Below the pieces are notes generated by a model. That model worked only from the letters and a program-made list of their open reading frames with translations, was not told the DNA's origin and searched no databases. Shown here in pieces: positions 15,269-24,270 of a stretch of 64,000 nucleotides of DNA; within the stretch, counting starts at the first letter, position 1; each line of letters opens with the position of its first letter. A program made the translations under genes and the position numbers. The stretch comes from Porphyrobacter sp. (GTDB taxonomy: Bacteria > Pseudomonadota > Alphaproteobacteria > Sphingomonadales > Sphingomonadaceae): positions 62,001 to 126,000 of the forward strand of contig JAGIBN010000003.1 in assembly GCA_017744315.1 (NCBI GenBank), given 5' to 3'.

Positions 15269-15571
15269 ATGACCGCGAAGAAGATCAGGAAGACCCCGCA
15301 TCATCACGGTTATGCCGAGCTTGGCATGAGCCGTTATTTTGCGCTCTATCTCGCCCAGGCCGGCTGGTTCGCGCTCGGATTTCTGCTGTTCTCGCGCGCC
15401 TATTGGCCCTCGGCCTGCCAGCCGAAGGACTTTCTCCATGTCTACGAATGTTCGATCCGCCTCCCCGAAGGACGGGGCTGGGTGGAATCGTCGCTGATGA
15501 CCTGGCTGTGGTCGACGCCGCTGCTGATCATTCTTGAAATCCAGCGCCGCTTCCGAAACTTTTCCCGCTAG
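15269..15571 (+). CDS. hypothetical membrane-associated protein
   Basis: 100 residues, with two hydrophobic stretches (YFALYLAQAGWFALGFLLF at about 23-41 and SSLMTWLWSTPLLIILEI at about 74-91) and two cysteines between them (SACQ, YECS). The N-terminus is basic and His-rich (KKIRKTPHHHGY). No family is recognised. It is divergent from the phospholipid operon and ends 6 bases from a gene on the other strand. Confidence 0.5.
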   Translation: MTAKKIRKTPHHHGYAELGMSRYFALYLAQAGWFALGFLLFSRAYWPSACQPKDFLHVYECSIRLPEGRGWVESSLMTWLWSTPLLIILEIQRRFRNFSR

Positions 15572-15577
15572 CTCAAG

Positions 15578-15850
15578 TCAGTCGTTTCGATCGTAGCGCC
15601 CAGGATCGTTGGGCGCCGAGGGCATGTCATCATCCTGCGCTTCGGCCTGGCGTCGTTGCGCTGGCGAGCCCTGTTGCTGCTGCTGTTCGACAGCCACGGT
15701 CGCTTCGATCTCTCCGCCCCGCTCGTCCTGATCGAGTTCGGTCTCGCCCGCCTGCTGTTGTTGCGGGGCACGGCTCTGCGGCACTTCACCCGGAGCGCGC
15801 GGTCGGCCTGACGGTCCCTTGCGTGAGTCGCGCTGCCTGTCCCGGCCCAT
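15578..15850 (-). CDS. small disordered Gln-rich hypothetical protein
   Basis: 90 residues of very low complexity: Arg-rich start, glutamine runs (QQQQ and QQQQQ) and a Glu/Asp-rich middle, with no hydrophobic core. It follows the stop of the similarly disordered upstream gene by three bases, so they form a pair. The coding status rests on this coupling and on conserved-looking ends; it could be spurious, though high-GC antisense frames rarely begin so close to a stop. No function can be assigned. Confidence 0.45.
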   Translation of the reverse strand: MGRDRQRDSRKGPSGRPRAPGEVPQSRAPQQQQAGETELDQDERGGEIEATVAVEQQQQQGSPAQRRQAEAQDDDMPSAPNDPGRYDRND

Positions 15851-15853
15851 CGC

Positions 15854-16141
15854 CTACTTTCCTTCGGGCAAGGGCAAGGCATCGAAGTCCGCCTCGTCGT
15901 CCTTATCCGATCCAGACAGGGTGGCCTTTCGTTCAGTCACCGGCGGCGAGGGCGCGGTCGGAACATTGTCGCCGCCGCGCTCGATCGGGCTCGCCGGATA
16001 GGGCGCACCGGGCGCGCCGACACCAGCCTGCTCGTGGTCCTGCGCCGAGCGATCCTTGACCGCTTCGGGCGGAGCCTCTGCATTCTTGTGGGTCGGGAAC
16101 TGGACGCCGCGCTGCTGTTGTTGCTTGTGTAAGGTCCACAT
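15854..16141 (-). CDS. small disordered hypothetical protein
   Basis: 95 residues, MWTLHKQQQQRGVQFPTHKN at the N-terminus, then a proline, glutamate and aspartate-rich stretch ending ADFDALPLPEGK. It has no cysteine and no membrane segment. ATG 16141 has an upstream GGAGG ribosome site, which is better than the frame's earlier ATG at 16162. Together with the following Q-rich protein it forms a two-gene leftward unit. I recognise no domain. Confidence 0.5.
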   Translation of the reverse strand: MWTLHKQQQQRGVQFPTHKNAEAPPEAVKDRSAQDHEQAGVGAPGAPYPASPIERGGDNVPTAPSPPVTERKATLSGSDKDDEADFDALPLPEGK

Positions 16142-16314
16142 CGCCCGCTTGCCTCCTTGCAAGCGCTACCGGCCGAATAGATCGGCTGGCGAAGAACGAA
16201 TGCGGATGAGGGGCGATGGGTTCCAAACTTGCCATTGGGCAGTGTCAGCCGCTCAAGTGCCGGGAGAAGCTGGAATAGCTCGAACCTGAGCGGGCGTGCA
16301 AGCATCAGGACAGA

Positions 16315-17331
16315 TCACAATGCGCTGATGTTTCGCAACCACTGCTCCACCTGTGCAGGCCATTGCGTGGTAATCGGGTCCGAAGTTGGACGCAGTCCAA
16401 ACGCATGACCTCCCCCGGAGTATATGCGCAAGTCCACCGGCACTCCTGCCTTTTCGAGCGCCAGAGCATAGGCCATCGGATGCCTCACATCGTTGACCGG
16501 ATCGTCCATGGCATGGATCAACAACGTCGGCGGCGCCTTTTTGCTGATGCTAACCCAAGGGGCGAGTGAAAGATCTGTTGGCGCATTCGCAGTGTACCAC
16601 AGGCGCCCGGTATACATCATGATCGCGAAATCGGGTCGCGACGAAAGATCGTCGGCATCGTCGACCTTTGGATAGGTTCGCGTTTCGGCATTGCTGACAG
16701 CCGCGGCAAGATGGGCTCCTGCTGAAAAGCCGATGACGCCGATCTTTGAAGGGGCGATCCCGAAGCGGGCCCGGAGCAATCCAATCGCACGTTGGACATC
16801 CTGCAGGGCCAGCAGGACCTCTGGAGGTTCTCGAACTCCTTCCTCATTTCGTGGCCAATCCTGTGGAACCCGATATTTCAGAATGACGCAGGTCATGCCT
16901 TTCCCTGTCGCCCAATCACAGATCTCGGTCCCTTCGAGATCCATGGCCACAGCAGCGTATCCGCCGCCCGGAAGCACGAGCAAGGTGGTGCCGGCATCTT
17001 CACCCTTGGGCCGATAGATCGTCATCGTCGGTCGAGTGACGTAGCTCGCCCATTGCCAGGGCTTTCCGGCAACGGGTTCGGAGCCGTGGCCGACTTCTTC
17101 GGGATGGTTGCCTGTGTCCGGTTCACGAAGGGCCAGGTCTTCGGGCCACAACGCCACCTGTGTGCCTCCCGTGTCAGGTCGCCATTCTCCTGGCTTCGAT
17201 GCGATCTCGATCGGCGCGACAGGGTCGGTCGTTTCATTCGATCGACCCGGGCCACTGCAAGCAGTCCCCAGCGAAAGCAAAAGCGCCGAAGTCCAGAAGC
17301 GCACTCGGGCGTTGGAAATGCCTATGAACAT
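16315..17331 (-). CDS. secreted alpha/beta-hydrolase (acetyl-xylan-esterase-like), probable lipoprotein
   Basis: About 338 residues. The N-terminal signal ends in LGTAC, a plausible but slightly atypical lipobox (Gly at -3). The fold is alpha/beta hydrolase: oxyanion segment LVLPGGGYAA, nucleophile elbow GFSAGAH with catalytic Ser, acid region HAMDDPVN, and histidine in GGGHAFGL. Members of this group deacetylate carbohydrates or short esters. The base composition looks less GC-rich than its neighbours, a visual impression only. ATG 17331 is preferred over a TTG at 17364. Two palindromes lie upstream. Confidence 0.83.
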   Translation of the reverse strand: MFIGISNARVRFWTSALLLSLGTACSGPGRSNETTDPVAPIEIASKPGEWRPDTGGTQVALWPEDLALREPDTGNHPEEVGHGSEPVAGKPWQWASYVTRPTMTIYRPKGEDAGTTLLVLPGGGYAAVAMDLEGTEICDWATGKGMTCVILKYRVPQDWPRNEEGVREPPEVLLALQDVQRAIGLLRARFGIAPSKIGVIGFSAGAHLAAAVSNAETRTYPKVDDADDLSSRPDFAIMMYTGRLWYTANAPTDLSLAPWVSISKKAPPTLLIHAMDDPVNDVRHPMAYALALEKAGVPVDLRIYSGGGHAFGLRPTSDPITTQWPAQVEQWLRNISAL

Positions 17332-17357
17332 GCCGCTTGAAACCCCCCTCACCGAGA

Positions 17358-17374
17358 ACACCAATCATTGGTGT
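17358..17374. promoter_or_regulatory. 17-bp perfect palindrome before the esterase gene
   Basis: ACACCAATCATTGGTGT has 8-bp arms around one base. It lies 27-43 bases upstream of the esterase start, the usual place for an operator of a dimeric repressor or for a leader. The regulator is not encoded next to it. Confidence 0.6.
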
Positions 17375-17438
17375 GCATGATGGCGAGCGTTCTAAGCCAA
17401 GGGTCACGCGGGCTTAAAACCACGATTCCTCAACAGAG

Positions 17439-17457
17439 CCATTAGAATAACTAATGG
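17439..17457. promoter_or_regulatory. inverted repeat CCATTAG-N5-CTAATGG
   Basis: Perfect 7-bp arms with a 5-bp spacer, about 110-125 bases upstream of the esterase start and about 115 bases beyond the end of the thioesterase gene. It may be a second operator for the esterase promoter region. Confidence 0.45.
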
Positions 17458-17571
17458 ATATTCATGGATCGGTTATTCCGACGGTCGTCTTCGCGAAGTC
17501 CTGACGATCGGCTGCTTCCGAGCGGCCTGCCAAGTAACCGCAAGTGGCGTGAACGAGTGGCCGGTCAGGAC

Positions 17572-17991
17572 TCAGCCGAGCAAAAACGGCGCCGCCACTT
17601 CCGGCGGCACCCGCAGCAGACGCCCGGTTTTGCGATCGATCATCGCCCAGGTGGTCTTGGCCTTGACGATCGCCTTCCCTTTCGTGTCGGTGAAGGTGAA
17701 GTGCCGATCGAACCGCGCGCCGGTCGGCTGGTCGAGGATCTCGGTCACGCCTTCGACGCTCTCGCCCAGCTCGATATTGCCGCGGTAATCGATCTCGTGC
17801 CGCGTCACGACCCAGGCATAGGCCGCGGTATGCGCGGGATCGGCATCGCGCATCCAGTGAGCCGTCGCCAGGTCCTCCATCCAGCGGACCCAGACGGTGT
17901 TGTTGACGTGTCCGTTCTCGTCGATGTGCTCGGCCAGCGCCGTGAAGGTCAGGGCGAAGCGGTTGCTCAAGCGTCTATGCCCATCTGCCAC
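17572..17991 (-). CDS. acyl-CoA thioesterase, hotdog fold (4HBT type)
   Basis: 139 residues. The hotdog pattern is clear: AEHIDENGHVNNTVWVRWMEDLATAHW, where the Asp/Asn-Gly-His-x-Asn motif is typical of YbgC/4-hydroxybenzoyl-CoA thioesterases, then RHEIDYRGNIELGE and KAKTTWAMIDRKTGR. It hydrolyses short or branched acyl-CoA by inference. The start MADGHRR (17991) overlaps the 3' end of the oligopeptidase B gene by 25 bases; a TTG at 17970 would remove that overlap. It is in the same leftward unit as that peptidase gene. Confidence 0.82.
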   Translation of the reverse strand: MADGHRRLSNRFALTFTALAEHIDENGHVNNTVWVRWMEDLATAHWMRDADPAHTAAYAWVVTRHEIDYRGNIELGESVEGVTEILDQPTGARFDRHFTFTDTKGKAIVKAKTTWAMIDRKTGRLLRVPPEVAAPFLLG

Positions 17992-20042
17992 AGGATAAAG
18001 GCGAATTCCTCGGCGGTTTCCTTGAGGCTCTCGAACCGCCCCGACTTGCCGCCGTGCCCGGCGCCCATATTGGTCTTGAGCAGCAGTTCGTTCTGGTCGG
18101 TCTTCACCTCACGCAGACGGGCGACCCACTTGGCGGGTTCCCAGTAGGTCACGCGTGGATCGTTGAGCCCGGCGGTCACCAGCAGCGGCGGATAGGCCTG
18201 CGCCGTCACGTTGTCGTAGGGCGAATAGGACTGGATCAGCTCGAACGCCGCGCGGTCCTCGATCGGGTTGCCCCATTCGGGCCACTCGCCCGGCGTCAGT
18301 GGCAGCGAGGCGTCGAGCATCGTCGCCAGCACGTCGACGAACGGCACATGCGCCACGACCGCGCCCCATAGGTCCGGATCGGAGTTGATTACCGCACCCA
18401 TCAGTTCGCCGCCCGCCGACCCGCCCGAGATGCTGATCCGCCCGGCCTCTGTCAGGCGGCGATCGATCAGGCCCTTCGCCACATCCACGAAGTCGGTGAA
18501 GGTGTTGACCCGGCTCTCCAGCTTGCCTGCCTTGTACCAACGCCGCCCGAGATCATCCCCGCCGCGGATGTGGGCGATGGCATAGGCAAAGCCGCGATCG
18601 ACCAGGCTCAGCCGGGTGGTCGAGAAGCCAGGCGGGATGGCGATGCCATAGGCGCCGTAGCCATAGAGGTGCAGCGGCCCCGCCCCCGCGCGGTCCTTGC
18701 GGTACATCACGCTGACCGGGATCGCCGTGCCGTCGCGCGCGGTAATCTCCAGCCGCTCGGTGGTGTAGAGCGAGCGGTCGTAGCCCGAGGGGATCTCCTG
18801 CACCTTGAGCAGTTCCAGCCGCCGCTCGGCGACGTGGTAGTCGTAGGTGCTCGCCGGGCTGATCATGCTCTCGTAGGAGACGCGGATCACCGTCTGTTCG
18901 TATTCGGGATTGTTGCCCGTCCCGGCGGTATAGCTCGCCTCGGGGAACTCGATCGGTTCGACCCGCGCCAGGTTGTCGTAGTAACGGATCTCCAGCCGAT
19001 CGAGGCCGTTCAGCCGTCCCTCGACGATGTAGAAATCGCGAAACAGCTCGAACCCGGTCAGGTAGAACTCGTCCGATCCTTCGATCAGCGTGGTCCACTC
19101 GCCCGGCCGCTCGATCGCGGCGGTGGCGATGCGGAAGTTCTCGTGCGTGTCGTTGGCGTGGATGAACAGCGTGCCTTCGCGCTCGTCGACGTCGTATTCC
19201 AGACCCTTCTCGCGCGGACGAACGAGGATCTGCTCGCCCAGCGGATCGGCGGCCGGAACCAGCCGGACCTCGCTCGTCTCATGATCGCCGGCCGAGATGA
19301 CCACCCACTGCTCGTTGGCCGAGAGCGAAGCGCCGACGCGGAAGCCCTCGTCATCCTCGTGGTAGAGCTCGATGTCCTCGGCAGCAGGCTGGCCCAGCCA
19401 ATGCAGCCGGGCGTTGTCGGTCCGCCATTGCTCGTTGGCCAGCGAGTAGATCAGGCCGGTGTCGTTCGCGACCCAGATCAGCGAGGACAGCGTACCGGGA
19501 ATCTCGTCCGGCAGGTGCACTCCGCTGGCGATGTCCTTGATCCGCGCGGTGAAGCGTTCCGAGCCGTTGTCGTCGACCGAGTAGGCCAACAAGCGCCCAT
19601 CCTTGGTGGTCGAGATCGCGCCGAGCCGGAAATATTCCTTCCCTTCGGCCAGCGCGGTTTCGTCGAGGATCAATTCGTCGGCGCTGCCATCGTCGGGCGC
19701 GCCCACCGCGCGGCGCCACCATTTCTTGTACTCGGCGCCTTCCTCAAACTCGATCCAGTAGAGGAAATCGCCGTCCTTCTGCGGCACCGACTTGTCGGCT
19801 TCCTTGATCCGCCCGCGCATTTCCTTGAACAGCGCATCGATCGTGCCCTGGTGCGGAGCCATGCGCGCCTCGAACCAGGCGTTCTCCGCCGCGAGGTGTT
19901 CGAGCACCTCCTTGTCGGTCACCTCGGGATAGCCGGGATCGCGCAGCCAGGCGTAATCGTCGGCTACCGTGATCCCGTGGTGAGTCACGCTGGAAGGCTT
20001 GCGAACCGCGACCGGAGGCCGCGCCGGAGTGGCATCATTCAT
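17967..20042 (-). CDS. oligopeptidase B (S9 family prolyl oligopeptidase)
   Basis: About 691 residues. Serine endopeptidase cleaving short peptides after basic residues, cytoplasmic or periplasmic. The N-terminal half is a seven-bladed propeller (many acidic repeats, e.g. LIWVANDTGLIYSL); the C-terminal hydrolase has ISGGSAGGELMGAVINS with the nucleophilic Ser, Asp in LNDPRVTYWEPAKW, and His in GAGHGGKSGR. The start is ATG 20042 or the ATG at 20051. It is divergent from the Xaa-Pro aminopeptidase, so two peptide-turnover genes share one intergenic region of about 30 bases. Confidence 0.92.
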   Translation of the reverse strand: MNDATPARPPVAVRKPSSVTHHGITVADDYAWLRDPGYPEVTDKEVLEHLAAENAWFEARMAPHQGTIDALFKEMRGRIKEADKSVPQKDGDFLYWIEFEEGAEYKKWWRRAVGAPDDGSADELILDETALAEGKEYFRLGAISTTKDGRLLAYSVDDNGSERFTARIKDIASGVHLPDEIPGTLSSLIWVANDTGLIYSLANEQWRTDNARLHWLGQPAAEDIELYHEDDEGFRVGASLSANEQWVVISAGDHETSEVRLVPAADPLGEQILVRPREKGLEYDVDEREGTLFIHANDTHENFRIATAAIERPGEWTTLIEGSDEFYLTGFELFRDFYIVEGRLNGLDRLEIRYYDNLARVEPIEFPEASYTAGTGNNPEYEQTVIRVSYESMISPASTYDYHVAERRLELLKVQEIPSGYDRSLYTTERLEITARDGTAIPVSVMYRKDRAGAGPLHLYGYGAYGIAIPPGFSTTRLSLVDRGFAYAIAHIRGGDDLGRRWYKAGKLESRVNTFTDFVDVAKGLIDRRLTEAGRISISGGSAGGELMGAVINSDPDLWGAVVAHVPFVDVLATMLDASLPLTPGEWPEWGNPIEDRAAFELIQSYSPYDNVTAQAYPPLLVTAGLNDPRVTYWEPAKWVARLREVKTDQNELLLKTNMGAGHGGKSGRFESLKETAEEFAFILWQMGIDA

Positions 20043-20078
20043 GCTGCGCATCTATGTAGGGTTTGAAAGGACCGCAAC

Positions 20079-21884
20079 ATGCTCATGCAAACCCACGAAG
20101 CCCGCCTCGACGCGCTGAGGAAGCAACTCGAGAAACAAGGGATCGACGGGTTCGTCATTCCGATCTCCGACGAGCACCTTAGCGAGTACGTCGGTTCCTA
20201 CGCCCAGCGGCTGGCGTGGCTGACCGGATTCGGCGGTTCGGCTGGCACGGCGGCGGTCCTCAAGGACAAGGCGGCGATGTTCGTCGACGGGCGCTACACC
20301 CTGCAGGTGCGCGACCAGGTCGACGGGCGGCTCTACGAATACAAGTCGGTCCCGCAGGACAGCCTGGCCGAATGGCTCGCGGCAAATGCCGGAAAGGGTG
20401 CCAGGATCGGCTTCGACCCGTGGCTGCACACGCGCGGCTGGGCGAAAGCCGCGGCCAAGGCGCTTGAGGACGTTGGCGCAGAGCTTGTCGCGGTTGAGAA
20501 CAATCCGATCGACGCGGTGTGGCAGGATCGCCCCGCCCCCTCCGCCGCACCTGCGTTTATCCAGGACGAGGCGCTGGCCGGACGATCAAGCGCCGACAAG
20601 CGCTCCGAAGTGGCCGAGTGGCTCAAGGCCAAGAAGCTCGATGCCGCGGTGATCTCGGCGCTCGATTCGGTGGCCTGGCTCCTCAACATCCGCGGCGCCG
20701 ACGTGGAGCGTACGCCAGTGGCGCTGTCCTACGTCATCGCCCATGCTGACGGCACTGCCGACTGGTTCATCGAGCCGGGCAAGGTTCCGGCGGAAGTGTC
20801 CGCCAAGCTCGGCAACGCGGTGCGCATCAGGCCTCGCGCCGACTTCACCCCAGCACTCGCCGAACTCTCCGGCAAGCTCGTGGCGGCCGATCCCGAGCGC
20901 GCTGTCGCCGCGATCTTCGCGGCGCTTGAGGATGCGGGTGCTACCGCCGTGGCGCTGACCGATCCGGTGGTCCTGCCCAAGGCGATCAAGAATTCCGCCG
21001 AGCAATCCGGCCACCGCGCCGCCCAGGCCCGCGACGGAGCCGCCGTGGCGCGGTTCCTGCACTGGCTCTCGGTCGAAGGTCCCAAGGGCACGGTCGATGA
21101 ACTCTCGGCTGCCGAACAGCTCCACGCCTTCCGCCGCGCCACCGGCGACCTGCGCGACCTGTCGTTCGACACGATCTCCGGCGCCGGCCCCAACGGCGCC
21201 ATCGTCCACTACCGGGTGAGCGAAGAGACCAACCGCAAGCTCGAACCCGGCAGCGTCTTCCTGGTGGATTCCGGCGGGCAATACCCCGACGGCACGACCG
21301 ACATCACCCGCACGGTATGGGTCGGCCCGGGTGAGGCGCCGGCGGAAGTCCGCGATCGCAACACTCGCGTGCTCAAGGGCCACATCCGCCTGGCGACGCA
21401 GACCTTTCCGACCGGCACGGCGGGCTCCCAGCTCGACACGCTCGCCCGGCAGTTCCTGTGGGAAGCAGGGGTCGACTATGCCCACGGCACCGGCCACGGC
21501 GTCGGCAGCTTCCTCGCAGTGCACGAGGGGCCGCAACGCATCGCCAAGGCGCGCGGCGGACAGGCCGGGACCGATCAGGAACTGCTCGCGGGCATGATCC
21601 TCTCCAACGAGCCGGGGTATTACAAGACCGGCGAGTACGGCATTCGCATCGAAAACCTGGTTTTGGTCGAACCGCGCGCCATTCCGGGCAGCGAAGGCCA
21701 ATGGCTCGGCTTCGAGACGCTCACGCTGGCCCCGATCGACAAAGCACTGGTCGAGCGTTCGCTGCTCTCGTCGGCGGAGCTGGAGTGGTGGAACACCTAC
21801 CACGCCCGTGTTCGCGAGGTCCTCGCCCCGCAGCTCGAGGGGGATGCCCTGGCGTGGCTCGAGGAGGCTTGCAGCCCCTTGTAA
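20079..21884 (+). CDS. Xaa-Pro aminopeptidase (M24B)
   Basis: 601 residues, longer than the E. coli PepP and like the eukaryotic-type aminopeptidase P. Two creatinase-like N-domains precede the pita-bread catalytic domain. Metal ligands are in order: Asp in LVDSGGQYPDGTTDITRT, His in GTGHGVGSFLAVHEGP, Glu in ILSNEPGYY and Glu in IENLVLVE. It releases the residue before proline from peptide N-termini. No signal peptide is seen. It starts about 30 bases from the divergent oligopeptidase B gene. Confidence 0.93.
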   Translation: MLMQTHEARLDALRKQLEKQGIDGFVIPISDEHLSEYVGSYAQRLAWLTGFGGSAGTAAVLKDKAAMFVDGRYTLQVRDQVDGRLYEYKSVPQDSLAEWLAANAGKGARIGFDPWLHTRGWAKAAAKALEDVGAELVAVENNPIDAVWQDRPAPSAAPAFIQDEALAGRSSADKRSEVAEWLKAKKLDAAVISALDSVAWLLNIRGADVERTPVALSYVIAHADGTADWFIEPGKVPAEVSAKLGNAVRIRPRADFTPALAELSGKLVAADPERAVAAIFAALEDAGATAVALTDPVVLPKAIKNSAEQSGHRAAQARDGAAVARFLHWLSVEGPKGTVDELSAAEQLHAFRRATGDLRDLSFDTISGAGPNGAIVHYRVSEETNRKLEPGSVFLVDSGGQYPDGTTDITRTVWVGPGEAPAEVRDRNTRVLKGHIRLATQTFPTGTAGSQLDTLARQFLWEAGVDYAHGTGHGVGSFLAVHEGPQRIAKARGGQAGTDQELLAGMILSNEPGYYKTGEYGIRIENLVLVEPRAIPGSEGQWLGFETLTLAPIDKALVERSLLSSAELEWWNTYHARVREVLAPQLEGDALAWLEEACSPL

Positions 21885-21894
21885 AATTGGATTT

Positions 21895-21909
21895 GTTCTA
21901 CTAATGTTC
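21895..21909. promoter_or_regulatory. LexA-type SOS box GTTC-N7-GTTC
   Basis: GTTCTACTAATGTTC is an exact GTTC-N7-GTTC repeat with an AT-rich spacer, the form of the alphaproteobacterial LexA operator. It lies in the short intergenic gap, 34 bases upstream of the VOC-gene ATG. A third GTTC at 21915 is not spaced to fit. Confidence 0.52.
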
Positions 21910-21943
21910 CGTTTGTTCGAGTCGCAAGGGGGAGAGTGCGATC

Positions 21944-22315
21944 ATGATCGGTTACGTTACCTTGGGCACCAACGATCTTGAGCGGTCCGCCGCTTTTTAC
22001 GATGAGATCGCGGGCATTCTGGGCCACTCGCGCGTCTACACCACCGAACGCACGGTCGGCTGGGGTGCTGCGGGCAAGAACGTGATGATGAGCGTCATCA
22101 CGCCTTTCGACGGCGAACCCGCCACCGCGGGCAACGGATCGATGTTCGGCCTTCCGGTCGAGCGCGAGGAGCAAGTCCAGCAGATCTACGACTTCGCCCT
22201 CGCCAATGGCGGGAAGGACGAAGGCCCTCCCGGTCCGCGCGGGGAGCAGTTCTACTGCGCCTATTTCCGCGATCCGGACGGCAACAAGCTGATTGCTTAC
22301 CTGATGCGAAGCTGA
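21944..22315 (+). CDS. VOC family protein (glyoxalase/bleomycin-resistance fold)
   Basis: 123 residues, one VOC module pair: MIGYVTLGTNDLERSAAFYDEIAGILG, then FAWAN-like FALANGGKDEGPPGPRG and the closing YCAYFRDPDGNKLIAYLMRS. The family includes metal-dependent isomerases, dioxygenases and antibiotic-binding proteins; the metal ligands cannot be fixed from this sequence alone. A GGGGGAGAG ribosome site precedes the ATG. It is followed 14 bases later by a cupin gene, and an SOS-type box precedes it. Confidence 0.85.
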   Translation: MIGYVTLGTNDLERSAAFYDEIAGILGHSRVYTTERTVGWGAAGKNVMMSVITPFDGEPATAGNGSMFGLPVEREEQVQQIYDFALANGGKDEGPPGPRGEQFYCAYFRDPDGNKLIAYLMRS

Positions 22316-22329
22316 AGAGGAGCGTGTCG

Positions 22330-22734
22330 ATGGCGGGGACGAACATTCAAACCCACCCGATCCACCTCGGCAACGGCGGCACGGCCGTGCCGCAGCCGGA
22401 GTTCCCGCGGGATGAGCGGGCGATGCAGTGGTACATGGACTACGGCACGCGCCATGCTGAGGATGGCACCGATGGACGGCTCGTTTCCTGCTTCCACTTC
22501 ACCGAAGACTGGGCCGGGTGGGAGATGCATCCGGCCGGCGCGGAAGTGGTGATCTGTACCGAAGGCAGCATCACCCTGATCCAGGAGATCGACGGGGAGC
22601 ACGTCCGCACCACGCTCTCGCCCGGAGAATACGCGATCAACCCGCCGGGCGTCTGGCACACCGCGGATGTCCATGGGGAGGCGACCGGAGTGTTTGTCAC
22701 GCCAGGAGTAGGCACCCAGGGTCGCCCGCGTTGA
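22330..22734 (+). CDS. cupin domain-containing protein
   Basis: 134 residues. The cupin core is seen in FTEDWAGWEMHPAGAEVVICTEGSITLI and GEYAINPPGVWHTADVHGEATGVFVTPG; the histidine pair is partial, so metal binding is uncertain. The ATG at 22330 (MAGTNIQT) has a GAGGAG ribosome site; a GTG two codons earlier is also possible. It forms a pair with the VOC gene, 14 bases apart, and probably shares its promoter and the SOS-type box. Confidence 0.82.
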   Translation: MAGTNIQTHPIHLGNGGTAVPQPEFPRDERAMQWYMDYGTRHAEDGTDGRLVSCFHFTEDWAGWEMHPAGAEVVICTEGSITLIQEIDGEHVRTTLSPGEYAINPPGVWHTADVHGEATGVFVTPGVGTQGRPR

Positions 22735-22859
22735 ATCGGGCTCTGTCCGCTTTCATAAGGATGAACATCGCCATTCGGGCGCGACAATTTGCGACACTTT
22801 TTGTCTCTCCCGGCAAACCGGTGCGACATAGCATTGGTAAAACACAATTCATGGGCAGC

Positions 22860-22899
22860 GGGGCGCCGAATCCTCTGCTTCCCTTCAGGTCGGCGCCCC
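22860..22899 (+). promoter_or_regulatory. 10-bp stem-loop before the EF-hand gene
   Basis: GGGGCGCCGA / TCGGCGCCCC form a perfect 10-bp stem with a 20-base loop, 34 bases before the EF-hand ATG. No T-run follows, so it is more likely a leader hairpin or an operator than the terminator of the cupin gene. Confidence 0.45.
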
Positions 22900-22933
22900 G
22901 TTGCTCACTCAGACCGACATGGGAGTATGCTTG

Positions 22934-23499
22934 ATGCGCAAGACGCTCACCCTTTCGCTTGCCGCGGTTGCGGCCATCGCTGCCGCCAGCGCCGCGTTCG
23001 CGCAGGAAGCGCCGAAGCGCGAGCCGCGCCCACCAATGACCCGCGCCGATGTCGAGCAGCGGACCACCGAATCCTTTGCCCGGATGGACGTCAACAAGGA
23101 CGGCGTCTTGAACCAGGCCGACCGAGACGCTCGCGAAAAGTCCGCGTTCGACCGGATCGACAGCAATCACGACGGCTCCATCAGCCCCGAAGAGTTTGCC
23201 GCTCGGGGTGACGAGCGCCGCGAAGCTCGCCAGGCGCAGGCCGAACCCGGTCAGCGTTCGGGGCCCCGCATGGGCCGCCGCGGACCTGGCGGACCCGGAG
23301 CGATGGGCATGGGCCTCGCCCGCAACGCCGACACTGACGGCGATGGCTCAGTGACCCAGGCCGAATTCGCTTCGGCCGCGCTGACCCGCTTCGACACTGC
23401 CGATACCAACAAGGACGGCACTCTCAGCCGCGAAGAACGCCGTGCTCAGCGTGGCGATCGAGGCGGACACCGTGAACACCGCCGCCCACCCGAGGCCGG

Positions 23500-23503
<4 letters not shown>
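22934..23503 (+). CDS. secreted EF-hand calcium-binding protein
   Basis: 189 residues with a signal peptide (cut after AFAQ, about residue 24). Four EF-hand loops: DVNKDGVLNQAD, DSNHDGSISPEE, DTDGDGSVTQAE and DTNKDGTLSREE, all with the Asp/Asn-x-Asp/Asn-x-Gly pattern and an acidic twelfth position or near it. Between pairs lies a Gly/Arg-rich linker (GPRMGRRGPGGPG). It would bind calcium in the periplasm. Its TGA overlaps the response-regulator ATG (ATGA), so the three genes are one operon and the protein may take part in the same signalling. Confidence 0.88.
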
Positions 23504-24264
<761 letters not shown>

Positions 24265-24270
24265 GAACTA

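Noticed and set aside
17967-17991. Frameshift joining the thioesterase and oligopeptidase B genes
   Set aside because: Both proteins end and begin normally; a 25-base overlap or a TTG start at 17970 explains it.
21906-21918. Third GTTC as part of a double LexA site
   Set aside because: The spacer to the second GTTC is five bases, not seven.
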